From IMG/VR virus record IMGVR_UViG_3300047276_000276, positions 1 to 28,034 of that record: 28,034 nucleotides of DNA. One strand, 5' to 3'. This stretch comes from a virus. Shown piece after piece: positions 12,538 to 22,100 of this stretch. The position numbers and the translations under genes were made by a program. Positions within the stretch are counted from its first letter, which is position 1. Each line of letters begins with the position of its first letter. The notes beneath the pieces were generated by a model. The model worked only from the letters and a program-made list of their open reading frames with translations, was not told the DNA's origin and did no database searches.

Positions 12538-15043
12538 ACTCTTCTCCTACACGATCCCCAACCTGTTCCAGGGGATCAGCCAGCAGCCCGATGCGCAGCG
12601 TGACCCGACCCAGGGCGAGCTGCAGATCAATGGCTACTCGTCAATTTCGGAAGGGCTGAGGAAGCGGGAGCCAACGCAGTCGCTAGCCAAGATCAGCACC
12701 ACCGATTTGGGCGACGTGTTCGTCCACTCCGTGCTGCGAGACAGCGCAGAGAAGTACTTGGTGGTGATCAGCAAGACCGCCATCCGGGTGTTCGATCTGG
12801 CCGGCACTGAGTACACCGTCAGCGCCGCGGCGGGTGCGTACACCTACCTGTCGTCGGTGGTGAGCGCCAAGAGCGACATCCGCGCCGTCTCCATCGGCGA
12901 CTACACCTTCATCTCCAACACCCGGGCGCTGCCGGACATGGACAGCACCCTGCTAGCCCCGGCGACCGCCAGGCCCGCCACCCATGAGGCGCTGGTCTGG
13001 GTGAAGGCCGCCAACTACGGCCAGAAATACACCGTCACCTTGAACAGCACGACGGTGGATGTGACCACCGCCACGGCGGCCGTGATCGTGGTCGGCAGCA
13101 CGCTGACCGAAACCAAGATCAGCGCGGCTGAAATCGCCGAGAACATCAAGACCGGCCTGGCCGGCGTGAGCGGCGTCACGATCGAGCGCAGTGGATCGGT
13201 GCTGCACTTCAAGAGCAGCAGCGCCATGACGATCAAGGCGACGGATGCCCGTGCCAATGCCGACATCACGGCGATCACCAACAGCGTTCAGGTGTTCACC
13301 GAGCTGCCGACCATCGCGCCAGTCGGCTACCAGATCGAGATCACCGGCGACCCGGGCAATGCCTGGGATGGCTACTACGTCGAGTTCAAACCGCGCTCCG
13401 GCCAGGGCGCTTTCGGCGAGGGCTCCTGGAACGAAACCGTTGCCCCTGGTGCCGAGTACCGCATCAAGCCGAGCACGATGCCGCACGTCCTGGTGCGCAA
13501 GCCGGACAACACCTTCTATTTCGGGCCGATGGATGGCTCGACCATCGCCACTGGCGTCACGCTGCGGAAGTGGGGTGATCGCACCTGTGGTGACTATGTG
13601 ACAGCCCCCGATCCCAGCTTCATCGGGAAGGGCATCCAGGATCTGTTCGTCTTTAAGAACCGCCTGGGGATCCTGGCTGACGAGGCCGTGGTGCTCAGCC
13701 GCCCCGGCGAGTTTTTTGAGTTCTTCCCGGAGACCGTCACCACAACGCTGGCGACCGACCCGATCGACATCAAGGCCAGCGGCACACGGGTCAGCGTGCT
13801 GCGTTACGCGGTGCCGTTCCAGGACGAGCTGATCCTGTTCTCGGACCAGACGCAGTTCCGCCTCTCGAGCAACGACACCACGCTGACCTCAGCCACGGCG
13901 CAGATCACCGCGCTGACCCAGTACGAGATCGACACCCGCTGCCGGCCAACGCAGATCGGCAACGGCATTGTCTTCGCCCAGGTGGCCGGCGACTGGACCA
14001 AGTTCCGGGAGTTCAGCATCCGCGGCAGCGGCACCTCGATCGCGGCCGATGCGGTTGAGCTGACCCAGCAGGTAGCGGCCTATGTGCCGAGCGGGGTGTT
14101 CCGCATCGCGGCCGATGACACCAGCAACAGCTGGTACGCCATCAGCGACAGAACGGGCTACCTCAACCGGATCTACGCGCAAAAGTTCTTCCTGCGAAAC
14201 ACGGGCAACGGCGTCGAGCGCCTGCAGAACAGCTGGAGTCATTGGCAGCTGAGCGGTGCCGACAAGGTGCTCCAGGTGCTTGCCATCCAGGAGGTGCTCT
14301 ATCTGCTGGTGCAGTACGGCGCAGAGGTCTGGCTGGAGAAGATGCCGATTGCGGATCAAACCGCAGAGAGCGCCACTAAGCCCACCCCACTGCTGCTCGA
14401 TCGCTGGGTGTCCACCACCACGGACACTCCGACAGCGATTCGCGTTGCGGCGGGCACCTACAACGCCACGACGGGCATTACGACGTGGACGCTGCCCTAC
14501 ACGATCAAATCCAAGACGCAGGCTTGGAGCTCGTTCTCGACGGCCAATGGCGGCGTGCTGCTCGGGGAAGCAAGCAGCGGCAGCACAATCACCGCGCGTG
14601 GCAACTGGAGCGCCAAGGCGATCTTTTTTGGCGAGGTCTACGACTTCCAGTACCGCTTCACGCGGTTCAAGGCGATGCGCGAGATCGGCAGCGGCAAGAC
14701 TGCTGCCAACAGCCTGCGCACGCAGGTCAGAAAAGCGCTGCTCAGGTATCACGAGACGGGCTATTTCGAGGCGCACGTCAAGGCCGAGCGCCGCAGCACT
14801 GCTGTCTACAAGTACAGCGGCGTGATCCTTGGCAGTCGCAACAGCGTGGTGGGTCAACCCGCCTGGAACTTCGACGCCGCAACAGAGGACAAGCGCTACC
14901 GCGAGGGGGTGTTCACCATCCCGGTTCTCAGCAAGGGCGACAACTGCGTGGTGGAGATCCACAACGCATCGGCCCTCCCTTGCAAGTTCAGCACTTGCGA
15001 GTGGATCGGGCTGATCACCGGCAAGGCCAAGTCAATGCAATGA
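12530..15043 (+). CDS. Tail tubular protein B (nozzle), T7 gp12-like
   Basis: 837 residues (T7 gp12 is 794). Forms the hexameric nozzle of the short tail. The start YTIPNLFQGISQQPDAQRDPTQGELQINGYSS is the family hallmark (T7: IQG...SQQP-x-R). Later landmarks include FIGKGIQDLFVFKNRLGILADEAVVLSRPGEFFEFFPETV, TDPIDIKASG and VPFQDELILFSDQTQF near residues 365-445, as in the gp12 central propeller. It starts with TTG 12530, overlapping the previous stop by eight bases, with GGAGGAGG about eight bases before; the rare start is believable because the family N-terminus begins exactly there. It ends overlapping the next gene by four bases. Confidence 0.95.
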   Translation: MAELFSYTIPNLFQGISQQPDAQRDPTQGELQINGYSSISEGLRKREPTQSLAKISTTDLGDVFVHSVLRDSAEKYLVVISKTAIRVFDLAGTEYTVSAAAGAYTYLSSVVSAKSDIRAVSIGDYTFISNTRALPDMDSTLLAPATARPATHEALVWVKAANYGQKYTVTLNSTTVDVTTATAAVIVVGSTLTETKISAAEIAENIKTGLAGVSGVTIERSGSVLHFKSSSAMTIKATDARANADITAITNSVQVFTELPTIAPVGYQIEITGDPGNAWDGYYVEFKPRSGQGAFGEGSWNETVAPGAEYRIKPSTMPHVLVRKPDNTFYFGPMDGSTIATGVTLRKWGDRTCGDYVTAPDPSFIGKGIQDLFVFKNRLGILADEAVVLSRPGEFFEFFPETVTTTLATDPIDIKASGTRVSVLRYAVPFQDELILFSDQTQFRLSSNDTTLTSATAQITALTQYEIDTRCRPTQIGNGIVFAQVAGDWTKFREFSIRGSGTSIAADAVELTQQVAAYVPSGVFRIAADDTSNSWYAISDRTGYLNRIYAQKFFLRNTGNGVERLQNSWSHWQLSGADKVLQVLAIQEVLYLLVQYGAEVWLEKMPIADQTAESATKPTPLLLDRWVSTTTDTPTAIRVAAGTYNATTGITTWTLPYTIKSKTQAWSSFSTANGGVLLGEASSGSTITARGNWSAKAIFFGEVYDFQYRFTRFKAMREIGSGKTAANSLRTQVRKALLRYHETGYFEAHVKAERRSTAVYKYSGVILGSRNSVVGQPAWNFDAATEDKRYREGVFTIPVLSKGDNCVVEIHNASALPCKFSTCEWIGLITGKAKSMQ

Positions 15044-15498
15044 GATTCACCGAACCCGCCAATCACGACATCGAGCACCTGGCCGCGCTATTGCGGGCCG
15101 AGGACCGCCGCGAAGCAAGGGCCAGTCACGGCCTGGGGGCCAGGGAGGCGGTGTGGCAGAGCTGGAACGGCAGCTCGGAGCGCCACGGAATCCTGGGTGA
15201 TGACGGCGATCTGGTCGGGCTGTGTGGCGTCTGCCCGGACTCCGGCGCCGGAGAGATCTGGATGCTCGGCACCGACGAGCTGGTGGCCACGCGCAGTCAC
15301 CAGGTTCAACTGGCCCGCAAGGGGCGGGAGTGGGTGAATGAGCTGCTGCCGGATTGGCGGTTCCTTCACAACTGGGTGTTTGCGGCCAACACCCGATCGG
15401 TGGCATGGCTGCGGTTCCTGGGCTTCACCGTTCATCCGGCCCAACCCCATGGGCCCTACGCCCAGCTGTTTCGTTATTTCTGCAGGGAGGCGGACTGA
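15040..15498 (+). CDS. GNAT-like protein, position of T7 gp13 (internal virion protein A)
   Basis: 152 residues. The fold looks like a small acetyltransferase: an N-terminal helix (HDIEHLAALLRAEDRREA), strands around HGILGDDGDLVGLCGVCP, EIWMLGTDELV, and the last part NWVFAANTRSVAWLRFLGFTVHPAQ, which is the classical N-x3-W-L-x-x-L-G-F ending of GNAT proteins. A weak or degenerate CoA-binding region suggests a structural rather than catalytic use. Podoviruses often have such a GNAT-like protein (DUF2833 type) between gp12 and gp14, where T7 has gp13. The start ATG 15040 overlaps the nozzle stop by four bases; the much longer upstream open frame is only overlap. Confidence 0.75.
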   Translation: MRFTEPANHDIEHLAALLRAEDRREARASHGLGAREAVWQSWNGSSERHGILGDDGDLVGLCGVCPDSGAGEIWMLGTDELVATRSHQVQLARKGREWVNELLPDWRFLHNWVFAANTRSVAWLRFLGFTVHPAQPHGPYAQLFRYFCREAD

Positions 15499-16376
15499 TG
15501 GCATTTGGATGGGATGACGCCATTGGCCTTGGCCTCGGGCTCGGCCAAATGGGCATGGGTCTTTTTGGCGCCAGCGCTCAGAACGCATCCGCCAGACAGC
15601 AGTACAAAGACGCGCTGAAGTTTCAGAAGGTCAGCGACAAGTACGCCCGCTGGTCCTCCAAGATCAACGCCCGCATCGCAAACACCCAGAGCAAGTACCG
15701 CTACTGGGCCGAGACGGTCAACTACAACCAGAACCTCAGCTACGTCAACCAGCTGCGGAACTACGAGCTGGTCAAGGCCTACAAGCAGGCCGATGTTGTG
15801 CGCCGCACGCGCACCTCTGCCATGGCCGACTTCAGCCTGCAGAGCCAGGCACTGAGCGAGGGCATCCGGGAACAGGCCTCTCAAGACGCCGTGGCTGCCT
15901 ACCAATACGCCCACCAGGCGATGAAGGCGCAGTCGCAGGTGGTGGCCAGTGGCCAGGAGGGCGCCAGCGTCGATCGGCTGGTGAACGACTACGCGCGTCA
16001 GCTGGGTGACTTCGAGGCGCTCAAGCAGATCAACCAGAACTTCCGGGAGCGCCAGTACACGCGCGAGCAGGCCGGCCTCGTGGCGAACTACGTCAGCCGA
16101 TACAACAGCCAGCAGTTCTATGACCCTGCCCCGTATCAAGACCCGGTGCGGCCGTTTGCGCCGCTGCCGACGCTGGTGATGCCGCAGCCGCCGTCGATGA
16201 CGGGCGCAGGGCCGAGCCAGGCGGCCGCCAACTTGACCATGGGCAACGCGGTGCTGGGCGGCATCAACACCGGCCTGAGTGTGTGGCAGGGCCTGCAGCA
16301 GTTCACATCAAGCGGCAAAGCCGGCGCCGCAGCGGTCGGCAACTTGACCGACGGCATCCGCCAATACGGGGGCTAA
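15498..16376 (+). CDS. Internal virion protein B, T7 gp14-like
   Basis: 292 residues (T7 gp14 is 196). In T7 this core protein is ejected and forms the outer-membrane part of the DNA channel. The N-terminus has a Gly-rich hydrophobic stretch (AIGLGLGLGQMGMGLFGA, residues ~6-23) suited to membrane insertion, followed by a long helical domain with many Gln, Tyr and Asn (YNQNLSYVNQLRNYELVKAYKQADVVRRTR, EGASVDRLVNDYARQLGDFEALKQINQNF). The C-terminal 90 residues are Pro/Gly/Ala-rich. This layout is typical for gp14 of cyanopodoviruses. Start ATG 15498 shares one base with the previous stop and has AGGGAGG at 15484-15490. Confidence 0.85.
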   Translation: MAFGWDDAIGLGLGLGQMGMGLFGASAQNASARQQYKDALKFQKVSDKYARWSSKINARIANTQSKYRYWAETVNYNQNLSYVNQLRNYELVKAYKQADVVRRTRTSAMADFSLQSQALSEGIREQASQDAVAAYQYAHQAMKAQSQVVASGQEGASVDRLVNDYARQLGDFEALKQINQNFRERQYTREQAGLVANYVSRYNSQQFYDPAPYQDPVRPFAPLPTLVMPQPPSMTGAGPSQAAANLTMGNAVLGGINTGLSVWQGLQQFTSSGKAGAAAVGNLTDGIRQYGG

Positions 16377-16382
16377 TCAGCA

Positions 16383-19115
16383 ATGGCACGCGAACAACTA
16401 CCTCTTGGGCAGATCCAGCCGGCAGCCCGCCCGGTATCGAGCTTTGTGCAGCCAGGGCTGATCGAAACAGCTCGCCCTGCGCAGCCCCAGCAGATCAACC
16501 TCTCCAGCGATCGGATCGGCCTGGTGCAGACCGCTGCCGCGCCGAACGTGCAGGGTTACGACCAAGGTGAGCAGCTGGCTCGAGCACTGGCTCCATTCAG
16601 CCAGAACCTCACCAAGCTGATGAACTATGGCGTCCAGCTGTACGCCTCCAATGAATACCAGCAGGGCCAGAACGAAGCGCTGAAGGCCTACACGATTGCC
16701 AACCGTCAGCTGATGGTTTCGGCGGACGAGTACGCAGCCGAGAACCGTGACGTCGCCCGGCAGGATCCCGTTGCCGGCCTGCTGATGGATCGGGCCAACC
16801 CGTTCCGCACGGCTGGCCGCCAGAACCAGCTGAGCAAGCTGGCTGCGGTTGAGATGCCGATGATCATGCGGCGCGAGTTCAACCAGCGCCGTGCCGATCT
16901 GGCACTGATGGATCCCGCCGACCCCAAGGTCAATGCGGTCAAGGCCGCCGCCATCGCCCAGGTCAATCAGAAGTTTGGGCTGAGCGAGTTCACCCCCGGG
17001 TTCATGGACTACGTCCTGCCGCGGATGAACAACGAGTGGGACAAGATCACCCAGGACCAGATCGACGACCACAACAAGTACCTGGACGAGACGGTCCACC
17101 GGATCGCAGCGGCCACCGTCTATGGCCGCGTGAAGAAGGCCATGGCGGACGGGGTGCCGCTGTCTCAGATCGTTGCCAACGAAACCAGCTATCTCGATCA
17201 AGAGGCGCGGCGCTTCGGCATCCCTGGCAAGGGCCAGGAGATGAAAGAGAAGGCGATCAAAAACGCCATCTCTATGGCGATGGATCCGCAGACCGGTGTG
17301 ATCGACCGAGAGGCCCGCGCCGTGATCGGCTCGATCTTGGTGGGCCCGCCGGACTCCAGCGGCTATCGGCCCACGGCGCAGCAGATGTACGGGCTGGAGA
17401 TCCTCGAGGCGACCGACAAGACCGACCAAATGAACTACCGCGCCCGCAAGGCGCAGCAGGAAGTTGTCGGCCAGCGCTATGCCGACGAGGTCGCCGGGGC
17501 AACGCTCGGTCTGCCGGATGGGCCAGAGAAAGCCGCTCGACTCGAGCAGATCAGGGGGCAGTACCAGGGACAGCTGCCGCTGTCGGAAATGCTCAAGATC
17601 GAACAGAGCACAACCAACGTCACCGAAGACGTCACCAACCGCGGCTTTGCTGACGACGCCGGTGCGTCCTTTCTTCAGGAAGCCGACGCCTCGTATGGCA
17701 GCGATTGGGATCCGGCTCAGTTCGACCGGCTATTCCAGCTCGAGCTGCAGAACGTGGCGCCGGACAAGCGCGCTCAGTTCTCTGCTCAGTACGCCGAAGT
17801 GCGCCGCCGGAAGGAAACGCAAAAACAGAACATGCCGGACAGCCTCATCAATGGCGCCATCGCGCGCCAGGTGAAGGCAAATCTCGAGGCCAATTACCCG
17901 GACACGGTTACGGCTGCGATTCGCGGTGCGCGCAACATCGAGGAGCTGATGGCTACTGGCGACGCCAATGCCGCGGCATCAGCAGCTCGGCAGAACACTG
18001 CGTTCCGCACCTCGATCTACCGGGCGATCGACGCGAAGCGGGCTGAGCTCAACCGCGACCTCACCCCGGCCGAGCAGCAGCAGGTGATCGATTTCACCCT
18101 GACCGGGTTCCAAAAGAACGCACCGGCCACTTGGAGGACCCTGTTCCCCGGCACCAACGGCCAGCCGAGCACGGTGCCGTTCGGAACCACGCGCCCTGGC
18201 GCTGATCGCCCGGAGCCTCCCCAGCCTCCCCCAGGCCGCCGTGCGCAGGGAGCGCCCACCTTTGGTGTGGCCCAGCTGGACACCATTCCCAATCGTGAGC
18301 AGCGACTGCAGAACTGGCGCGGCGAGGCCGTGCTCAGCGCATCGGAGACAGCTCGCCTAATCCCTCTGGCCCTCGGCGGCCAGTCGCTGCCGGCACCGCT
18401 GGCCCGTGCGGCAAAGGCCGCCGGCACCAGCCCGCAGCAGTTCCTGCTGCAGCAGGCCGACTTCTACCCCAACGACATCCGGCTGACGCCAGCGCAGCGC
18501 TCGCAACTGGGGAGGAGCGGCCAGCAGGCCAGGGCAACGCAGAGCTACTCGCAGCAGGTGGCCGCAGCGCAGCGCAGCTCGCAGTCGCCCTTGGCGGCTG
18601 CCGGCATGTGGGCTCTGGATGCGCTGACCGGCACGGCCCCTGCCTACGCCGGCTCAATGCAGAGCTTTTCCGCAATGAGGCAGCCAATGGCTACTGCTTC
18701 CGGCCCAGTCAATCTCAACCGCCTTCGCCAGGCGATCTTTGGCAAAGAAAGCGGCGGCAACTTTGGGGCCGTCAACCCAGTCTCCGGCGCGCTTGGCATT
18801 GGCCAGGTGATGCCTGAAAACGTCGGGCCCTGGACGCAGAAGCACTACGGCCGCCGGCTGACGCCGAAGCAATTCCTCGCCAGCAAGGAAGCGCAGCTCG
18901 CTGTTGCCAATGGCCAGCTGGGCGAAATCATCCAGCAACAACTCAAGGCTGGATACAAGCCAGACGTCGCCATTCGCCGCGCTGCATCCATTTGGTACAG
19001 CGGGCGTGGCGACCTCTATGACGACGGCCGCCCGCAGTATTCCAACGGCCGCCGGTATCCATCCATCCGGGAATACACGACCGACATCCTCAATCGCTAC
19101 CGCAGCGGGAGCTGA
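16383..19115 (+). CDS. Internal virion protein C, gp15-like, with C-terminal lytic transglycosylase domain
   Basis: 910 residues (T7 gp15 is 747). N-terminal ~700 residues are the helical core/ejection protein, with LARALAPFSQNLTKLMNYGVQLYASNEYQQGQNEAL near residues 65-105 typical of gp15-like proteins. Between about 600 and 660 lies a Pro-rich linker. The last ~130 residues are an SLT-type domain: IFGKESGGNFGAVNP (putative catalytic E789), SGALGIGQVMP and IRRAASIWYSGRG (A-x-x-x-WYSG matching A-YN-G of the family). It would open peptidoglycan during DNA entry. In T7 this activity is at the N-terminus of gp16 instead, so the domain has a different address here. Start ATG 16383, six bases after the gp14 stop, has only a weak G-rich ribosome binding site. 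Confidence 0.85.
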   Translation: MAREQLPLGQIQPAARPVSSFVQPGLIETARPAQPQQINLSSDRIGLVQTAAAPNVQGYDQGEQLARALAPFSQNLTKLMNYGVQLYASNEYQQGQNEALKAYTIANRQLMVSADEYAAENRDVARQDPVAGLLMDRANPFRTAGRQNQLSKLAAVEMPMIMRREFNQRRADLALMDPADPKVNAVKAAAIAQVNQKFGLSEFTPGFMDYVLPRMNNEWDKITQDQIDDHNKYLDETVHRIAAATVYGRVKKAMADGVPLSQIVANETSYLDQEARRFGIPGKGQEMKEKAIKNAISMAMDPQTGVIDREARAVIGSILVGPPDSSGYRPTAQQMYGLEILEATDKTDQMNYRARKAQQEVVGQRYADEVAGATLGLPDGPEKAARLEQIRGQYQGQLPLSEMLKIEQSTTNVTEDVTNRGFADDAGASFLQEADASYGSDWDPAQFDRLFQLELQNVAPDKRAQFSAQYAEVRRRKETQKQNMPDSLINGAIARQVKANLEANYPDTVTAAIRGARNIEELMATGDANAAASAARQNTAFRTSIYRAIDAKRAELNRDLTPAEQQQVIDFTLTGFQKNAPATWRTLFPGTNGQPSTVPFGTTRPGADRPEPPQPPPGRRAQGAPTFGVAQLDTIPNREQRLQNWRGEAVLSASETARLIPLALGGQSLPAPLARAAKAAGTSPQQFLLQQADFYPNDIRLTPAQRSQLGRSGQQARATQSYSQQVAAAQRSSQSPLAAAGMWALDALTGTAPAYAGSMQSFSAMRQPMATASGPVNLNRLRQAIFGKESGGNFGAVNPVSGALGIGQVMPENVGPWTQKHYGRRLTPKQFLASKEAQLAVANGQLGEIIQQQLKAGYKPDVAIRRAASIWYSGRGDLYDDGRPQYSNGRRYPSIREYTTDILNRYRSGS

Positions 19116-19118
19116 TCC

Positions 19119-22100
19119 ATGCCCATCGAGTACGTCACCGATCCCCGCACCGGGAAAGTTGTTGCCAAGGGCTCACTGGGCTTTGGTCAGCCTGTTGTCC
19201 CTGAGCGCCCCCCAGCCCCTCGCGCGAAACCCAAGCCGAAACCCAAGACAAAGGCCAACAGCTTCTGGGGCGTCGGGTCTGGCGGCTTCTCGCTGGGCAA
19301 GCTCGGCAACGACCTTCGCTACGAGCTCAACCAGCTGGCGACAGACCCGCTGCGCAGCGTTGAGCGCGCGGCCAGCACCACCATGCGCAGCACGGCGGCC
19401 GGCATTGCCTTCAGACAGGGCAGCCTTGGCGCCACGGCGGCGACCGCCAATGCCGTTCGCGCTGGCATCGAATGGAAGCAGCGGGCCGGCGGCCGCAAGC
19501 AGACCGACTACACCACCAGCCCAGCGGGCCGCGCCGTCGACCGGGTGGTCGATCACGTCTACCGCTCGGCAGGGGTAACGCCTCCATCGCAGATGACGCC
19601 CGAGGAGAAGGGCGTCGATGACCTTCGCAGCGCACTGACCCTTGGCGTGGCCGGCGGTGTTGGTGTTGGCGTTGGCCTGAAGGCGCTGAGTGGCGTCCGC
19701 TTTGTGGGCCCAGCAGCGCAGAGCCTGGCCAACGCCATGAACCCAGCCCTGGCGCAGTCCTGGCAGGGCGCTGCATCGCGCCTGGCGTTTGATGCCGCGG
19801 TAGGCGAGGCCGTCACCGCGCCGTTGGATTACACCGCCACCGGCGGCAGCGCTGTAAGCCTGGTCGATGCGGTGCTTGGCACCAAGCTCGACCCGGTCAA
19901 GCCAGGCATGGCTTTCCCTGATGCGGCCGCAGCCTCATTCATCCCCAACGTCGCGTTCGGCGTCGGCCTAGGCGGCGCGTTCATGGGCATCAATCGGGCA
20001 CGGAAAGCCCGCAGCGTGGTGCAGCAGACCGTCGAGCGGCCCCGGGCGGAGCTCGAGGGCGCTGGCCTGGTCCAGAGCGACCCCGACACCGGCGCCACAG
20101 CGTTCACTCCAGAGGCTGTGCAAGGCCAAAGCCTGCGCGAGGCCAATGCCGCGCTGGAGGAGAAGTACGGAATCAGCACGCCAGAGCCTGCGGCCGCACC
20201 AGAGCCAGCGGTCCCCAGCCAGGTGATGGAGCCCGGCGGCGCCGTCACGGAAGGCGAACTGCCAACTGCTGATCCCGGCATCGACTTCTGGGCAATCGAC
20301 TACGACCCCGAGCTGCCGGAGGCTGACGTCGCACTCAGCCAGATCAAGAACGCCTCTGACGCCGAGCTGCTCGACACCGTGCGCAGTGGCGGGCCAGTGC
20401 TGCAGGAGCTGGATCAGCGCATGGCCACCCGCCAGCCGCTTGAACCAGACCCCGCGCTGAGCACTGAGCTGAACACGGCACCGAGCGACAGCCTTGCCGA
20501 TCCGATTACGCCCTTCGCGCAGCAGTGGCAGCAGCTGGGCAAGCGTGAACCGCAGCAGCTGATCAATGTCCTCCACCCCGAGGTGAACCCCGACCTGGCC
20601 GCAAGAGCCCAAGCGCTCACAGGCAAGGAGTGGGAGGAGCTCACCCCGTCCGATGCGGTGCAAACGCTGCAGGCAGCGGCTGATGACGGCTCGATCGTCA
20701 TCCCCAGCCGCATGGTGCCCGGCCAGCAAATGATGAAAACGGGCGACCTCAAGATCGACCCCGCCCGCTTCCAGTTCAAGCAAGGCACTGACGCCCGTGG
20801 CGTGCAGCGGGGCTCCTCCCTCGAGGGCGTCGACCGCTGGAACACCGACATGGAGCAGCCGGTCGAGGTCTGGCAAGACCCGGCTGACGGCGAGTTCTAT
20901 GTGGTCAACGGCCACAACCGCTTCGCCCTGGCGCAGGCCAAGAACATCCCGACCCTGCCGATCAAGGAGATCTTTGCCGAGTCGCCGGAGCAGGCAAAAA
21001 CCGTCGGCGCGCTGAGCAATATCGCCACCGGCGGCGGCCGGCCAGTCGATGCGGCCTGGTTCATCAAGGGAGCTGGCATCAGCGAGCCTGGCCAGCTGGA
21101 GGCGCTGGGCGTCCCCCTGGCCCCCGACTCCGGCAACGGCCTTTCGGGCTTCCAGCTCAGCCGCCTGCCGGAGGACATCCTGCGCGCGGTCGAGAGCGGC
21201 CAGATCAAGGAGCGCCAGGGCCGGCTGATTGGCGGCAGCGGGGCTGATGAGGCCTCGATGCGCGGCGCCTACCGCTACCTGGTCGAGAACCCCGGCACCA
21301 CCGAGGGCCGCCTGAAGGGGATGCTCGAGCTGAGCAAGCAGATGACCGGCGAGGCCCAGGCGACGGGCGAGCAGACCGACCTGCTGGCCGGCACCGACTG
21401 GGATCAAACCTTCAACAAGCAGATGGTGGCGGTCGCCGACCTCGCCGACGAGGTGGCCACCCTGCTGAAGCGGGAGAAGCGGCTGTTCTCCATGGCGGAC
21501 GCCAACTCGGCGGCACTGGAGGCCAAGGGCAGCCGAATCGACAAGGCCAGTGCGCAGCAGGTGGCCGAGGCCAATGCCCGCGCCATCGACTACTTCCAGC
21601 GCACCTGGATGGAGACCGGCCCGATCCGCGACCTGCTCAATGAGGGCGGCAATCGCGTGGCGGCCGGCGAGAACAAAGGCGCGATCGCCAAGCAGATCAA
21701 GAACCGCCTGGTGGGCCAGCTCGCTGATCTGATGGGCGAGCAGGCCATCACCCGGGCCGACGTGGTCCAGGAGGATCTGCTGGCCCAGGCGCCGCAACAG
21801 CTCGACGAGCTACTGCCTGATGACCGCCAGGCGATGGAGATGCTGGCCATCCAGCGCGCCATCCAGAACGGCGAGGTGCGGCCGCCTGAGACGCCGATCC
21901 CCGATCTGCCAATGGATTCAGGCGTCGACCTGACGAAGGTGCAGCGCGACCTGGCCGAGAACACCATCACCGACGACGTGGTGCAGGCGATGGCGGACGA
22001 GCTGGAGCTCCGCGATGCCTACCGCCAACTGGATGACGTCATCGCCCAGGAGACCGAGAAGGCCGCGCGTGACGCCGAGGGCTACGACCTCAAGACCTTC

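Noticed and set aside
13889-14962. 357-residue minus-strand open frame opposite the nozzle gene
   Set aside because: Shadow of the strongly supported gp12-like gene; no family resemblance.
19968-21797. 609-residue open frame on the minus strand
   Set aside because: It lies wholly opposite the giant virion protein gene. Its composition is what high-GC antisense frames give, with no recognisable domain and no promoter or ribosome binding site.
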